Origin: CAVAWX01 sp963642995
Lineage (GTDB): Bacteria; Actinomycetota; Coriobacteriia; Coriobacteriales; QAMH01
DNA length: 64,000 bases
Assembly: GCA_963642995.1 (NCBI GenBank)
Contig: CAVIIZ010000001.1
Location: forward strand, 86,548 to 150,547
Direction of reading: 5' to 3'
Positions 1-10,106 of the stretch are shown in pieces (position 1 is the first letter of the stretch; every line of letters starts with the position of its first letter). The translations under genes and the position numbers were made by a program. The notes under the pieces were generated by a model. It was not told the DNA's origin. It did not search any database and was given only the letters and a program-made list of their open reading frames with translations.

Positions 1-703
1 TTTCGCCGGAGGCGATGCCGATGCCCATCATGGCAGTGCCCGCGCCCTTCATGATGGTGCGGACGTCGGCGAAGTCGAGGTTGATGAGGCCGGGGATGGT
101 GATGAGGTCCGTGATGCCCTGGGTGCCCTGGCGCAAGATGTCGTCGGCGATGCGGAAGGCGTCGAGCATGGAGGTGCGCTTCTCGATGACCTGCATGAGG
201 CGGTCGTTGGGGATGACGATGAGGGTGTCGACGTTTTCGGAGAGCACCGCGATGCCCTCCTCGGCGCGCACCATGCGCTTGCGCCCCTCGAAGCCGAAGG
301 GCTTGGTGACGACGGCCACCGTGAGCGCCCCGATCTCCTCCATGGCGATCTCTGCCACGACGGGAGCCGCGCCCGTGCCCGTGCCGCCGCCCTCGCCCGC
401 CGTGACGAAGACCATATCGGCGCCGGCGAGCGCGTCGCGGATGTCGTTTCTGGACTCCTCTGCCGCCTGGCAGCCTATCTCGGGGTTCGCGCCCGCGCCC
501 AGGCCGCGCGTGAGCTCCTCGCCGATGTGGACCGTGCGGTCCGCGTCGCACATGAGCAATGCCTGGCGGTCGGTGTTGATGGCGATGAACTCGACGCCCT
601 TGACGCCTGCCTCGACCATGCGGTTGACGGCGTTCGTGCCGCCGCCGCCGACGCCGACGACCTTGATGACTGCCAGATGGTCCGCTCCTGCTATATCGGG
701 CAT
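1..703 (-). CDS. ftsZ: Cell division GTPase FtsZ, N-terminal part (cut by window edge)
   Basis: FtsZ is the tubulin-like GTPase that forms the division ring. The reverse strand translates as [22 protein letters not shown] and shows the nucleotide-binding GGGGTNAV segment near residue 17 and the tubulin signature [10 protein letters not shown] near residue 104. About 234 residues are inside the window; the rest lies beyond the left edge. The ATG at 703 follows AAGCTGGAGG with an ideal gap of about 8 bases. It is the last gene of the dcw cluster, 166 bases after ftsQ, and no ftsA lies between them, as usual in actinobacteria. Identity is certain. Confidence 0.98.
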   Translation of the reverse strand, partial: MPDIAGADHLAVIKVVGVGGGGTNAVNRMVEAGVKGVEFIAINTDRQALLMCDADRTVHIGEELTRGLGAGANPEIGCQAAEESRNDIRDALAGADMVFVTAGEGGGTGTGAAPVVAEIAMEEIGALTVAVVTKPFGFEGRKRMVRAEEGIAVLSENVDTLIVIPNDRLMQVIEKRTSMLDAFRIADDILRQGTQGITDLITIPGLINLDFADVRTIMKGAGTAMMGIGIASGE

Positions 704-801
704 TTCGTATCCTCCAGCTTTTCTTTTCTTCACTACAAGCCCCGAAGCCTTCCCCCGCGCAGGCGCGGCGCAAAGCCCCGGCAAGCATGGAAACCTTGCA
801 A

Positions 802-807
802 ATTGTA
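802..807 (-). promoter_or_regulatory. Candidate -10 box of an ftsZ promoter
   Basis: The reverse strand reads TACAAT here, about 100 bases upstream of the ftsZ start in the ftsQ-ftsZ gap, which is more AT-rich than its surroundings. The hexamer 17-18 bases upstream is a poor -35. A dedicated ftsZ promoter is common in dcw clusters, so this is plausible but rests on one box. Confidence 0.4.
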
Positions 808-869
808 CCCCAATGCTGGCATTTTTCATAAAAGTATCGAAATAAGCCTCAAATAATCCCGCAAGGGGG

Positions 870-1991
870 CTATTCCTGCGCGTTTTGGGCCGACTGCCCC
901 GTCTGATTGTCGTCTGCCCCCAACGCGCGGTAGGTGGGGCGCGAGGGCACGCGCACATTGATGTAGGAGACCTGACCTGCGAATTTGTCGAGTATGCCCC
1001 ATATGGCCGCCTCCTTGGCGGCAACCTCGCTCGCGTCCCCGAAGGCCACGTTCACGCCGTTTTTCAGGTTCAGGGAGGTCTTGGCCGCAGACGGCGCCGA
1101 GATGGTGTCGAGCTCGCCTTTCGTGCGCTCGCCCAGCGCAGAGACCACCTTCAAGGCGTTCATGATGCCCTCGTCGCCGCAGGCCACCCCGGAAACGGGC
1201 GCGGACATGGAGGCGTCCACGTCGACGATGCGCGGGTTTTTCTCCCAGTCGGCGCCGGTGGCCGCCGAAAGCCAGGCGCCGTCGGCTGCCACCACCCAGG
1301 TGCTCTTCTCGTTCACGCGGACGGCGGCAGCCGGCTCGCGCTCCACGATGGAAAGCTCCACGGTGCCGGGAAAGACGCGCTTCACCTCGACGCTTTGCAC
1401 CCAGGCGTTTTGCGCCAGGCGCTGCCTGATGCCGTCTTCGTCGAGGCGCAGCAGCGTGGAATCGGCCGCCACTGCGGCGAGGCGGGTGATCTCGTGGTCG
1501 GTGAGATGCGAGACGCCGGAGACCGTGACGTTTTCCACGTGGAAGGCGTCGGAGCGGTAGAGGAAGATCGCGCCGAATATGACGCCCAGCACGAGCATTA
1601 TGCCGAGGAGTATGCGCAGCACGTATCCCTTGTAGGCGTTTTTCGCACGGCGCTCGCGCTCGGCGGCGCGCAGCTGGGCCTTGGTCTTGGGGCGGCGCAG
1701 AGCCTGCTCGCCGCCAGACGACGCGGCGCGAGGAGAGCCGGATGCGCCGTCGCGGGAAAGCTCGCGCGCACGGCCTCTCCCCTTGCGCGAAGAGGAACGG
1801 GCCTGCGTGCGCGAGGCGCGCGAAGACGATGGCGCAGAAGACGCGCGCACGCTCTTGCGGACCGCCTTGCCGGCAGAGGCCCCCGCGCGCCTTCCCTTGG
1901 CAGACGCGTTTTCGCGGGCACCCGCACGCGATGCGCGGCCGGCGACGGAAGATGCGCGGGACGCGCCCCTTTTCGGCTTTCGGGATGCCAT
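870..1991 (-). CDS. ftsQ: Cell division protein FtsQ with long basic N-terminal tail
   Basis: Bitopic divisome protein that links FtsL/FtsB to septal synthesis. The first ~117 residues are a cytoplasmic, Arg/Ser/Ala-rich, probably disordered tail. One membrane helix follows (about 122-144), then a POTRA domain beginning [19 protein letters not shown], with the family-typical [18 protein letters not shown] segment. Length with the ATG at 1991 is 373 residues, longer than most FtsQ because of the tail. A TTG at 2000 would add three residues and sits nearer to a GGGGGAAG sequence. The gene lies 28 bases after murC. The N-terminal tail matches similar tails on FtsW and FtsL. Confidence 0.93.
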   Translation of the reverse strand: MASRKPKRGASRASSVAGRASRAGARENASAKGRRAGASAGKAVRKSVRASSAPSSSRASRTQARSSSRKGRGRARELSRDGASGSPRAASSGGEQALRRPKTKAQLRAAERERRAKNAYKGYVLRILLGIMLVLGVIFGAIFLYRSDAFHVENVTVSGVSHLTDHEITRLAAVAADSTLLRLDEDGIRQRLAQNAWVQSVEVKRVFPGTVELSIVEREPAAAVRVNEKSTWVVAADGAWLSAATGADWEKNPRIVDVDASMSAPVSGVACGDEGIMNALKVVSALGERTKGELDTISAPSAAKTSLNLKNGVNVAFGDASEVAAKEAAIWGILDKFAGQVSYINVRVPSRPTYRALGADDNQTGQSAQNAQE

Positions 1992-2019
1992 GTCGACCAA
2001 TCGCTTCCCCCGCGGCCTT

Positions 2020-3402
2020 CTAGCAGCTCCCCCGCGAGAATGCGGCGAGCAGGTCCGGGCCTATGGAGGTGACGTCGCCTGCGCCCATGGTGATGACGAG
2101 GTCGCCGTCCGAGAGCTTGCCGCCCAGATAGGGCACGACCTCGCGGCGATGCGGCATCCAGGCGACCTGCTGGCGCGGGTCGGCGGCAAGCATCGCGTCG
2201 ACGACGGTCTTGCCGTTGACCCCGGGCACGGGCGCCTCGCCTGCCGGGTAGACGTCCATGACGGTGACGCTGTCGGCGTCTTCGAAGGCCTCGCCGAACA
2301 TCGGCGCAAGCGAGACGGTGCGCGAGTAGCGATGCGGCTGGAACAACACGTGGACATGAGAGAAGTCCAGCTCGCGGGCGGCGGAAAGCGTCGCCTTTAT
2401 CTCGGTGGGATGGTGCGCGTAATCGTCGACGATGGTGACGCCGCACGCTTCGCCCACCAGGTCGAAGCGACGGCGCACGCCGGAAAAGGTCTCGAGGGCG
2501 GCGGCGGCGGCATCGACGTCGAGGCCGAGCGCCCAGACGACGCACAAGACGCCCGTCGCGTTCGAGACGTTGTGCACGCCGGGGTTTCTCGTGATGGCGG
2601 CGTCGACATGGCTGCCGTCGGGGAATTCGACGGTGAAGGTGTGCCCTATGCCGGCACGCCCGGTGACGGTGTAGAACGCGTCGGCGCCCGCGCAGCCGGC
2701 AGGGCCGTAGGCGATGGCGCGAGGGGCGCTCCTGCGGGCAAGCTCGACCAGGCGCGCGTCCTCGGCGCACACGACCGCCGCGCCGTCCGCGGGGACGAGG
2801 CCGAGGAAATCTCCGAAGGCCGCGTAGATGGCGTCGAGGGTGCCGTAGTGGTCGAGGTGGTCGGGCTCGACGTTGGTGACGAGCGCGACGTGGGGGAAGA
2901 GGTGCACGAACGAGCCGTCGGACTCGTCGGCCTCGACTATGTAGTAGTCGCCGGACCCGCTGGCCGCGTTCGTGCCGTAGCCGTCGATGGTGCCGCCTAT
3001 GAGAAAGCTCGGGTCCAGCCCCATGCGGTCGATGGTGCAGGCCAGCATGGAGGAGGAGGTGGTCTTGCCGTGGGTGCCCGCGCAGGCAAGCGTCTTCTTT
3101 TCCCGCCCCAGCTCGGCGAGCATCTGCGAGCGGTGCCACACCTCGACGCCCGTTTCGCGGGCGCGTGCCAGCTCGGGGTTCTTCTCGGGGATGGCCGACG
3201 AGACGACGACGATGTCGGCGTCGGCGGGCAGGTTTGCCGCGTCGTGCCCGATGAAGACCTCGACGCCTGCCTGCACCAGGCGCTTCGTGGAACGCGACTC
3301 CTTCATGTCCGAGCCCGAGACGCGGTGGCCGCGCTGGGCGGCGACGAGCGCGATGCCGGACATGCCGACCCCGCCTATGCCTATGAAATGCAGTTTCTTC
3401 AC
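2020..3402 (-). CDS. murC: UDP-N-acetylmuramate--L-alanine ligase MurC
   Basis: Adds the first amino acid of the peptidoglycan stem to UDP-MurNAc in the cytoplasm. It opens KKLHFIGIGGVGMSGIA, the MurC dinucleotide-like motif, and carries the Mur-ligase ATP loop GTHGKTTSS near residue 113. It ends with the third ligase domain (VMDVYPAGEAPVPG, ITMGAGDV). With the GTG start at 3402 it has 460 residues, normal for MurC. That GTG overlaps the murG stop (GTGA), implying translational coupling, and AAGGGG lies just upstream. An in-frame ATG at 3417 is the alternative start. Confidence 0.95.
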   Translation of the reverse strand: MKKLHFIGIGGVGMSGIALVAAQRGHRVSGSDMKESRSTKRLVQAGVEVFIGHDAANLPADADIVVVSSAIPEKNPELARARETGVEVWHRSQMLAELGREKKTLACAGTHGKTTSSSMLACTIDRMGLDPSFLIGGTIDGYGTNAASGSGDYYIVEADESDGSFVHLFPHVALVTNVEPDHLDHYGTLDAIYAAFGDFLGLVPADGAAVVCAEDARLVELARRSAPRAIAYGPAGCAGADAFYTVTGRAGIGHTFTVEFPDGSHVDAAITRNPGVHNVSNATGVLCVVWALGLDVDAAAAALETFSGVRRRFDLVGEACGVTIVDDYAHHPTEIKATLSAARELDFSHVHVLFQPHRYSRTVSLAPMFGEAFEDADSVTVMDVYPAGEAPVPGVNGKTVVDAMLAADPRQQVAWMPHRREVVPYLGGKLSDGDLVITMGAGDVTSIGPDLLAAFSRGSC

Positions 3403-4517
3403 GATGCCCCTTCGCATCCGCTGTTCTGTGCGAGGCGAACCGCCACATCGGCAAGCGTCTTTCGGGCGTTTGCGCCCGAAAGCCCCTCGCAGGCTTTGCG
3501 CATGGTAGCACGGCGCCGCGCGTCGCCGGCGAGACCCAAGACCGCCGAGGAGAACTGCACGCCTTCTACATCCGCGTCCGCGACGAGGACCGCCGCGCCG
3601 GAATCGACGTAGGCGCGCGCGTTGAGGGTCTGGTGGTCGCCGCGGGCATGGGGGTAGGGCACGAGGACGGCCGGCACGTGCAAGGTGGCGAGCTCTGCCA
3701 ACGAGGAGGCGCCCGCACGCGAGACGGCGAAGTCGCAGGCGGCCATGCACTCCCCCATGCGCTCGATGTAGGGAAAGACCTTCCAGCGGGCTTCTTCTCG
3801 CGGGCCGAGCGCGAGGGCCTCCTTCACGAAATCGAGGTCTTGCGCGCCGGTCGAATGCACGACGACGAGGCCGTCTACGGCGAGCAGCCGCTCTTTCAGG
3901 GCGCATATCGCCGCGTTCAGCCGGTGTGCGCCGAGGCTTCCGCCCGTGACGAGCACGACGGTCGCGTCGGCGCCCACCCCGAGCATGGCGCGCCCTGCCG
4001 CGCGGTCGTTTTCCCCGACGCTTTTGCGCACGGGATTGCCGCAGACGATGCACTCGCCTGCGGGCTTCAGGAAGTCGCGCGAGGCCCCGTAGGTGAGCGC
4101 GGTGACGTCGGCCGCGCGGGCGAGGTAGTCGTTTGCCATGCCGGGCACGGAGTTCTGCTCGTGGATGACGAGCGGGATCTTCATCGCGTGCGCCGCGCGC
4201 CCCACGGGTATGGACACGTAGGCGCCGAATCCCAGCACGGCGTCGGGGCGGCGCGTGGAGAACATGGCCTCGACCTTTTTCGTGGCAGACAAAAGCTTTG
4301 CCGCCGAGGAGAGAAGCGTCCAGGGCCTGGCCTTGTCGAAGCCGGCGACGGAAAGCCCGGTGAACGGAAAGCCCGCCTCGGGCACCAGGCGCGCCTCCAT
4401 GCGGTCGTCCGTGCCCACGAACGCGACCTCGTGCCCGCGCCCGCGCAACTCGTCGGCGACGGCGAGCGCCGGGTTGATGTGGCCGGCGGTGCCGCCGGCG
4501 GAAACGACGAAGTACAT
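3399..4517 (-). CDS. murG: Lipid II synthase MurG (N-acetylglucosaminyltransferase)
   Basis: Transfers GlcNAc from UDP-GlcNAc to lipid I at the inner face of the membrane, making lipid II. The N-terminal loop reads VVSAGGTAGHINPALAVA, the MurG signature, and VTGGSLGAHRLN and FAVSRAGASSLAELA form the C-terminal nucleotide-sugar site. Two ATGs are possible: 4523 overlaps the ftsW stop as ATGA, but GGGGAG directly abuts it, so the ATG at 4517, six bases further on, has the better ribosome spacing; it gives 372 residues. It overlaps murC by four bases. Confidence 0.95.
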   Translation of the reverse strand: MYFVVSAGGTAGHINPALAVADELRGRGHEVAFVGTDDRMEARLVPEAGFPFTGLSVAGFDKARPWTLLSSAAKLLSATKKVEAMFSTRRPDAVLGFGAYVSIPVGRAAHAMKIPLVIHEQNSVPGMANDYLARAADVTALTYGASRDFLKPAGECIVCGNPVRKSVGENDRAAGRAMLGVGADATVVLVTGGSLGAHRLNAAICALKERLLAVDGLVVVHSTGAQDLDFVKEALALGPREEARWKVFPYIERMGECMAACDFAVSRAGASSLAELATLHVPAVLVPYPHARGDHQTLNARAYVDSGAAVLVADADVEGVQFSSAVLGLAGDARRRATMRKACEGLSGANARKTLADVAVRLAQNSGCEGAS

Positions 4518-4519
4518 GC

Positions 4520-6247
4520 TCATCTCCCCTTTCGAGAATATCCGCGCGGCGATCTCGCGTTGTCGCGGGATGCGCCCGCCCCGTGCGTGCTGCCGCTTGC
4601 GGCGCCGCGACGGGCGGAGCTGTCGTGCGCGTTGCCGCGCTCGGCGCCGTCGCGCGCAAACCTGCCCGGGCGCGTGCGGCCGCCCGCGCGCCCCGATTCT
4701 GTCGTGTTGCGCGCCGGACGCCCTGGCGCGCGATGCGCATGCCCGCTGCCTTCGGCTTTGCGGCCGCGCTCGCGCCTGCTGTCGCGCGCGCCTGCCCGGC
4801 GGGTCTTCCGGCCGCTTTCGCGTCGGGGGGCTCCCGGACGCGGCGCCTTCTCGGCATCGCCTGCCCTCTCGCCGCGCAAGGCCCTCTCGCCATCCCGTGC
4901 CCGCCCGAGGCGAGGCGCCCGTCCGCCGGACGAGGCCCTGCCCGCCGGACGGGCCTTGCCGTCATGCGGACCGGCGCCCGCGCCCGCCCGAGCGCCGTCT
5001 CCCGACGCGGAGCCCACCACGTGCAAGGCCGCGCGGCGCTTCTCGCTCTGCGCGTTCACGCGGCTCGAAAACGACACGGACAAGACGAGCCCCACCATGG
5101 TGAGCGTCGCCACGAGCGAAGAGCCTCCGTAACTCAAAAACGGCAGGGCCTTTCCCGTGACGGGCAGAAGGCCGATGACGCAGCCCATGTTCACGCAGGC
5201 CTGGAAGGCGATCATCACCGAAAGCGAGCCGGCGACCGTGCACCCGAGCATGTCGGGGGCGTTGCGGCATATGCGTATGCCCGCGTAGGTGAACAAGGCG
5301 AAGAGGAGCACTATGGCGACGGTGCCCGCCAGCCCGAACTCCTCGCCTATGACGGCGAAGATGAAGTCGGTGTGGGCATAGGGCAGGTAGAGGTACTTCT
5401 CCTGGGACAGCCCCAGCCCCGCGCCGCCCGTGCCGCCGAGCGCCAGGGCGTACAGCGACTGGATGGTCTGGTAGCCCGCGCCGCTCTGGTCGCTCCACGG
5501 GTCGAGCAGCGTCTTCAGCCGCTCCAGGTGGTAGGGCTGCACGATGCAGACGAATACGGCGTAGAAGGCGAGCACCCCGATCCCGATGAACACCACCTTC
5601 CAGGGCAGGCCCGCGAGCACGGTGGCGGCGAGCAGCCCGATGAACAAGATGATGACGGTGCCCAGGTCGGGCTGGCGGAATATCAGGAGTATGGGAATGG
5701 CGATGGTCGCGATGAGCGCGATTATGAAGTGCTTGAACTCGAGACAGCCGTTGCGGTATCTGACCACGAGGCAGCACACGGCAAACACCGTGGTGATCTT
5801 CGCGAACTCGGCGGGCTGGAGCGCCATGCTGCCGATGACGATGGAGCGCTCCGCGCCCAGAGCCTGGGTGCCGAATCCTATCTGCGTGGCCACGAGCAGC
5901 AGCGTCGTGAACACCCACAGGCCGCCGAAGAGGAGGGGATGCGCCCAGAAGGTGTAGGGCACGCGGGCGAAGAAGACGCAAAACGCTATGCCGACGAGAA
6001 GGAAGACCGCCTGGCGGCGCACGTAGAAGGCCGGGTCTCCGGTGTCGCTGTAGGCCTGCACCGAGGAGGCCGAGTAGACCTCGACGAGCCCGATGATGCA
6101 CAAGAGCACCACCGCGGCGATGAAGAGCAGGCGCGGCACCATGATCTTTGCCGGGGTGCGCATGAGGCGCGCGGCGCCTTCCGCGGCGGCCGTGCGGCGC
6201 GAGGGCCTGGACGGAGAGGCGGATGCAGATGAAGACGGGGAGGCCAT
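4520..6247 (-). CDS. ftsW: SEDS peptidoglycan polymerase FtsW with ~180-residue Arg/Gly-rich tail
   Basis: Multi-pass SEDS glycosyltransferase that polymerises septal glycan with FtsI. The core (residues ~33-390) has the expected helices and motifs, for example SIVIGSMALQPAEFAKI, HTDFIFAVIGEEFGL and the closing GKALPFLSYGGSSLVATL. After the last helix the protein continues for about 180 residues made almost wholly of Arg, Gly, Ala, Ser and His, so the total is 575 residues against ~400 in most species. The ATG at 6247 lies 13 bases after the murD stop; its ribosome site (GGCGGG) is weak, and an ATG at MRTPAKI is the alternative. See findings for the tail. Confidence 0.93.
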   Translation of the reverse strand: MASPSSSASASPSRPSRRTAAAEGAARLMRTPAKIMVPRLLFIAAVVLLCIIGLVEVYSASSVQAYSDTGDPAFYVRRQAVFLLVGIAFCVFFARVPYTFWAHPLLFGGLWVFTTLLLVATQIGFGTQALGAERSIVIGSMALQPAEFAKITTVFAVCCLVVRYRNGCLEFKHFIIALIATIAIPILLIFRQPDLGTVIILFIGLLAATVLAGLPWKVVFIGIGVLAFYAVFVCIVQPYHLERLKTLLDPWSDQSGAGYQTIQSLYALALGGTGGAGLGLSQEKYLYLPYAHTDFIFAVIGEEFGLAGTVAIVLLFALFTYAGIRICRNAPDMLGCTVAGSLSVMIAFQACVNMGCVIGLLPVTGKALPFLSYGGSSLVATLTMVGLVLSVSFSSRVNAQSEKRRAALHVVGSASGDGARAGAGAGPHDGKARPAGRASSGGRAPRLGRARDGERALRGERAGDAEKAPRPGAPRRESGRKTRRAGARDSRRERGRKAEGSGHAHRAPGRPARNTTESGRAGGRTRPGRFARDGAERGNAHDSSARRGAASGSTHGAGASRDNARSPRGYSRKGR

Positions 6248-6260
6248 GGACGCGCCCGCC

Positions 6261-7634
6261 CTACTCGCCTTGCACGTCGGCGCGATGTGCCGCGACGAGC
6301 TGCTTGAAGACGTCGCCGCGCTCGGAAAACCCCGAGAACTCGTCGAAGGACGCACATGCCGGCGAAAGCAGGACGGCGTCGCCTTCCCGCGCGGCGGCGC
6401 AGGCGGACGCGAAGGCCTCGCGCATGCCGGGCGCGCGCAAGACCTCGACGCCGGCCGCATCGAAGGCGCAGGCGAAGCGCTTCGCGGCCTCGCCATAGCA
6501 GACCACGCAGGCGCAGGCCCTTTCTGCGGCGCCGGCCAGCGCGGACAGCGGGCCGTGCTTGTCGCGGCCGCCCGCGAGCAAGACGACCGTGCCCGGCGCG
6601 AAGGCCGCAAGCGCCTTCACCGTCGCGTCCACGTTCGTGGCCTTCGAGTCGTCGTAGAAGGCGACGCCGGCCACTTCGCCTGCCGGCTCGATGCGGTGCG
6701 CGAGCGCCGAGAAGGAGCGCAGGGCAGCCGCCACGCCGTCCGGCTCGCAGCCTGCCTCCAGGGCGGCCGTGGCGGCGGCAAGCGCGTTTTCCACGTTGTG
6801 CGCGCCGCGTATCTGCAGCTCGTCTGCCGTGCACAAGGCCAGATCGCCTGCGCCGGGGCGCTTCACGCGCAAGACGGCGCCGGCGTCCTGGAAGGCGCAT
6901 CCCGCCTCGTCTTGCCCGCCCACGACGACGACGCGCACGCCGCGCGCGCGCAAGGCGCCCGTTTCCGAGGCCGTGCACACGCCCGCGCCGAGCACCGCGC
7001 AGCTGCCCGCCTCCAGGTTGGCGAGCAGTTTCAGCTTGTCGCGGCGGTAGGCCTGCTGCGATCCGTGCCAGGAGAGGTGGTCGGAGGCGATGTTTAGGAG
7101 CACGGCCACGTCGGGTGCGAACGAATCGGTCGAGGCGAGCTGAAACGACGAGAGCTCGGCTACGATGGTCGCGCCCTCCCCGCGCGTGCGCACGGCCTCC
7201 AGCGTCGTCGTGTCCTGGGTGTTGCCGCAGGCGATGGCCTCATGTCCGCAGGCGGCGAGTATGTGGGCGATCAAGGCGACGGTGGTCGTCTTGCCGTTGG
7301 TGCCCGTGACCGCGATCCAGCGCGCCGGCGAGATGCGCCAGGCGTATTCGGGCTCGCCGATGCAGCAGACGGCATGCGAGCGTCCGGCCTCGTAGAAGGC
7401 GCTCGTGGCGGGGATGCCCGGGCTGGGCACGCACACGTCGAAGCTGCCCTCGACGCGATCGGTCAGGCGCACGTCGGCGCCCGCCGCCGAAAGCCCGGGC
7501 GCGGCGGCGCGGTTTTCCGGGGAGTCGGCGCCGGCGAAAAGCACGACCTCATGTCCTGCCAAAAGCGCGTCATGTGCCACCGCTTGCCCGCTGACGCCTG
7601 CACCCAGCACGCAAAGACGCTGCCTGTCCGCCAT
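6261..7634 (-). CDS. murD: UDP-MurNAc-L-alanine--D-glutamate ligase MurD
   Basis: Adds D-Glu to the peptidoglycan precursor. It starts MADRQRLCVLGAGVSGQA and has the ATP loop VTGTNGKTTTVALIAH. VEGSFDVCVPSPGIP matches the MurD N-terminal domain, and FYDDSKATNVDATVKAL is the MurD signature. Length is 457 residues, normal. The start at 7634 has AAGGGGG eight bases upstream. It follows mraY by 17 bases. Confidence 0.95.
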   Translation of the reverse strand: MADRQRLCVLGAGVSGQAVAHDALLAGHEVVLFAGADSPENRAAAPGLSAAGADVRLTDRVEGSFDVCVPSPGIPATSAFYEAGRSHAVCCIGEPEYAWRISPARWIAVTGTNGKTTTVALIAHILAACGHEAIACGNTQDTTTLEAVRTRGEGATIVAELSSFQLASTDSFAPDVAVLLNIASDHLSWHGSQQAYRRDKLKLLANLEAGSCAVLGAGVCTASETGALRARGVRVVVVGGQDEAGCAFQDAGAVLRVKRPGAGDLALCTADELQIRGAHNVENALAAATAALEAGCEPDGVAAALRSFSALAHRIEPAGEVAGVAFYDDSKATNVDATVKALAAFAPGTVVLLAGGRDKHGPLSALAGAAERACACVVCYGEAAKRFACAFDAAGVEVLRAPGMREAFASACAAAREGDAVLLSPACASFDEFSGFSERGDVFKQLVAAHRADVQGE

Positions 7635-7651
7635 CTCCGCCGCCCCCTTCC

Positions 7652-8680
7652 CTACACGCGCGACATGAAGTAGAGGGCAAAGCCCAGCGCGGAGAACAGC
7701 CCCGTGACGATCCAGAAGCGCATCGTGACCTTCGTCTCGGACAGCCCCTTTTGCTCGTAGTGGTGGTGCAGCGGCGCCATGAGGAAGACACGGCGGCGCG
7801 TGCGTTTGAAGTGCAGGACCTGGATGATGACGGAGAGCGCCTCGACGATGAAGATCATGCCGATGATGATGCTGAACAACTCGGTGCCCGTGACGACGGC
7901 AAGCGCCGCGAACGCCGTGCCCAGGGCAAGCGAGCCCGTGTCGCCCATGAAGATGTCGGCCGGGTAGGTGTTGAACCACAGGAACCCCACGCAGGCGCCG
8001 GCGGCCGCGATGGCAAACACCGCCACGTCGAGCCGGTCGCTTGCGTACGCGACGCCGCACATCGTGATCATCACGATGGTGATGGTGCCGCCGGCCAGCC
8101 CGTCCATGCCGTCGGTGAGGTTGACCGCGTTGGACATGCCGGCCATGAGCAAGAAGACGAAGAGGACGTAGAGCCAGGGGATGCGAAAGCCCGAGACGTC
8201 GGTCGTGAGCACCCCGAGGTCGATGGAAAACCCGCTCACGGGGACCGTGACGACGGGCTCGATGCCGAGGCAGTTCACCGCCATCAGGCAAAAGACGACG
8301 GATATGACCGTGAGGGCGAGCATCTTCTGGTGCGGCAGCAAGCCCAGCGAGCGCTCCTTTGCCACCTTGGAGATGTCGTCGACAAAGCCGAGCAGGCCGG
8401 TGAGCAGCGTCGCGCCCAAGACGAGCAGAAGGCGGGCGTTGGGCATGCCGACGAGGAAGATGGAAGCCGTCATCATGAGCAAGATGACGATGCCGCCCAT
8501 CGTGGGGGTGCCCTGCTTCACCAGATGGCCCTGCGGGCCGTCGGCGCGGACCTGCTGGCCTATCTGGCGCACCTTCAACAGGCGTATCCACAGCGGCATC
8601 ACGATCATGGTGAGCGCCATGGAGATGATGAACGCCAGGAATATCTGGTAGGTGGGGTACGCGCTGAAGAAATCAAACAT
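7652..8680 (-). CDS. mraY: Phospho-MurNAc-pentapeptide transferase MraY
   Basis: Integral membrane enzyme that makes lipid I from UDP-MurNAc-pentapeptide and undecaprenyl phosphate. Family signatures are visible: KQGTPTMGGIVIL, FVDDISKVAK (catalytic Asp pair), NAVNLTDGMDGLAGG, and the histidine run APLHHHYEQKG near the C-terminus. Length 342 residues with about ten helices, as expected. The start overlaps the end of murF by eight bases. Confidence 0.97.
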   Translation of the reverse strand: MFDFFSAYPTYQIFLAFIISMALTMIVMPLWIRLLKVRQIGQQVRADGPQGHLVKQGTPTMGGIVILLMMTASIFLVGMPNARLLLVLGATLLTGLLGFVDDISKVAKERSLGLLPHQKMLALTVISVVFCLMAVNCLGIEPVVTVPVSGFSIDLGVLTTDVSGFRIPWLYVLFVFLLMAGMSNAVNLTDGMDGLAGGTITIVMITMCGVAYASDRLDVAVFAIAAAGACVGFLWFNTYPADIFMGDTGSLALGTAFAALAVVTGTELFSIIIGMIFIVEALSVIIQVLHFKRTRRRVFLMAPLHHHYEQKGLSETKVTMRFWIVTGLFSALGFALYFMSRV

Positions 8681-10106
8681 CTGCCTGTTGCGCCTCCTCG
8701 ACGATCTTGTCCAAACCCATGAAACGCGACGCCTTCACGAGCACGATGTCTGCGGGTTGCAGATGCTCGGCCAGCCAGGACACGGCGGCGGGCACGTCGT
8801 CGAAATGCTGCACGGCGCCGGCGGGCATGCCGGCCTCGACGGCGGCGGCGGCCATGGCGGCCGACAACGTGCCCACGCACACGAGGCGGTCGACGTGAAG
8901 ACGGGCCGCGCTGCGGCCCACCTGCGCGTGGAGCTCGCGCTCATCGGCGCCCAGCTCCCCCATGTCGCCCAAGACGGCCACGCGCTTGCCCTCGCATTCC
9001 ATGTCGCGCAGGGCCGCGAGCGCCGCGGCCATGGAATCGGGGCTGGCGTTATAGGCGTCGTTTACGAAAATCGCGCCGCGCAGGCCGCGCACGATCTGCA
9101 TGCGCATATCGGCCGGCACGGCGTCGGCAAGTCCCGCCGCGATCTTTTCGGCAGGCATGCCCAGATAGGACGCGACGGCGGCGGCGGCAAGCGCGTTTTC
9201 CACGTTGTGGCGCCCGCGGACCGCCAGGTGCACCCGCCGCGGCGGCTTGCCGTCGCCGCAGTCGAGGTAGAACGAGGCGCGCGCGCCGGCGTCCAGCGAG
9301 ACGTCGCAGGCGCGCACATCGGCCGCCTCGGACAGCCCGAAGCTCTTGCACGCCGTGCCGCGCCCGTCTATGCCGGCCGCCTCGCGGACAAGCGGCGTGA
9401 GGGGGTCGTCGGCGTTCAGCACGGCAAGCCCGTCGGGCGGCAGGGCAGCCGGCAGCTCGGCTTTCGCCCGCGCGATGGCCTCCTGCGAGCCCAAAAGCTC
9501 CATGTGGGCCACGCCTATGTTGGTGACGACGCCGATGGAGGGCTTCGCGAAGGCGCACAGCCGCTCTATCTGGCCGGCGCCGCGCATGCCCATCTCCACC
9601 ACGAGCACCTCGGTGTCCTTGGCCGCCGCCAGCACGGTCTGGGGCACGCCCAGCTCGTTGTTGTGGTTGGCCTGCGTGGCGACCACGTTGAAGGAGCGGC
9701 GCAAGACGGCCGCGACGAGGTCTTTGGTCGAGGTCTTGCCGACGGAGCCCGTGACGCCCACGACGATGGCGCGGATCTGCGCGCGCCACCAGCCGGCGAG
9801 CGCGCTGATGGTCGCGACGGCGTCTGCCACCACGACGATGGGACAGGAGAACTCGCCTGCCACCGCGCAGGCGGCGTCGTCCGGGCGGCGCGTGCACACC
9901 ACGCAGCCGGCGCCGGCCATGGCGGCCCGGGCGACGAGGTCGTTGCCGTCGACGCGCGCGCCGCGGGTGGCCAGGAAGATGTTGTCCGCGGCCAGCTCGC
10001 GCGTGTCCCACGTCAGGCCTTTCGCCACGCGGGCCGCGCCGGCCTCGTCGCAGACAAGCTCGCCGCCGCAGACCTCGGCGATCTTTTTCGCGTCTATCTC
10101 TATCAC
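8673..10106 (-). CDS. murF: UDP-MurNAc-tripeptide--D-Ala-D-Ala ligase MurF
   Basis: Adds D-Ala-D-Ala to complete the pentapeptide. The protein opens with IEIDAKKIAEVCGGEL and has the Mur N-terminal domain (FLATRGARVDGNDLV). The ATP loop is GVTGSVGKTSTKDLVAAVL, and VNDAYNASPDSMAAAL is the MurF signature. The GTG start at 10106 overlaps the murE stop (GTGA). Length is 477 residues. A run of four-base overlaps along the cluster points to coupled translation. Confidence 0.95.
   Translation of the reverse strand: MIEIDAKKIAEVCGGELVCDEAGAARVAKGLTWDTRELAADNIFLATRGARVDGNDLVARAAMAGAGCVVCTRRPDDAACAVAGEFSCPIVVVADAVATISALAGWWRAQIRAIVVGVTGSVGKTSTKDLVAAVLRRSFNVVATQANHNNELGVPQTVLAAAKDTEVLVVEMGMRGAGQIERLCAFAKPSIGVVTNIGVAHMELLGSQEAIARAKAELPAALPPDGLAVLNADDPLTPLVREAAGIDGRGTACKSFGLSEAADVRACDVSLDAGARASFYLDCGDGKPPRRVHLAVRGRHNVENALAAAAVASYLGMPAEKIAAGLADAVPADMRMQIVRGLRGAIFVNDAYNASPDSMAAALAALRDMECEGKRVAVLGDMGELGADERELHAQVGRSAARLHVDRLVCVGTLSAAMAAAAVEAGMPAGAVQHFDDVPAAVSWLAEHLQPADIVLVKASRFMGLDKIVEEAQQADV

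Noticed and set aside
3418..4965. Long in-frame extension upstream of murC
   Set aside because: It is the antisense-free third phase of murG in GC-rich DNA; composition is Arg/Pro/Ala noise, and the MurC fold starts at KKLHFIGIGG.
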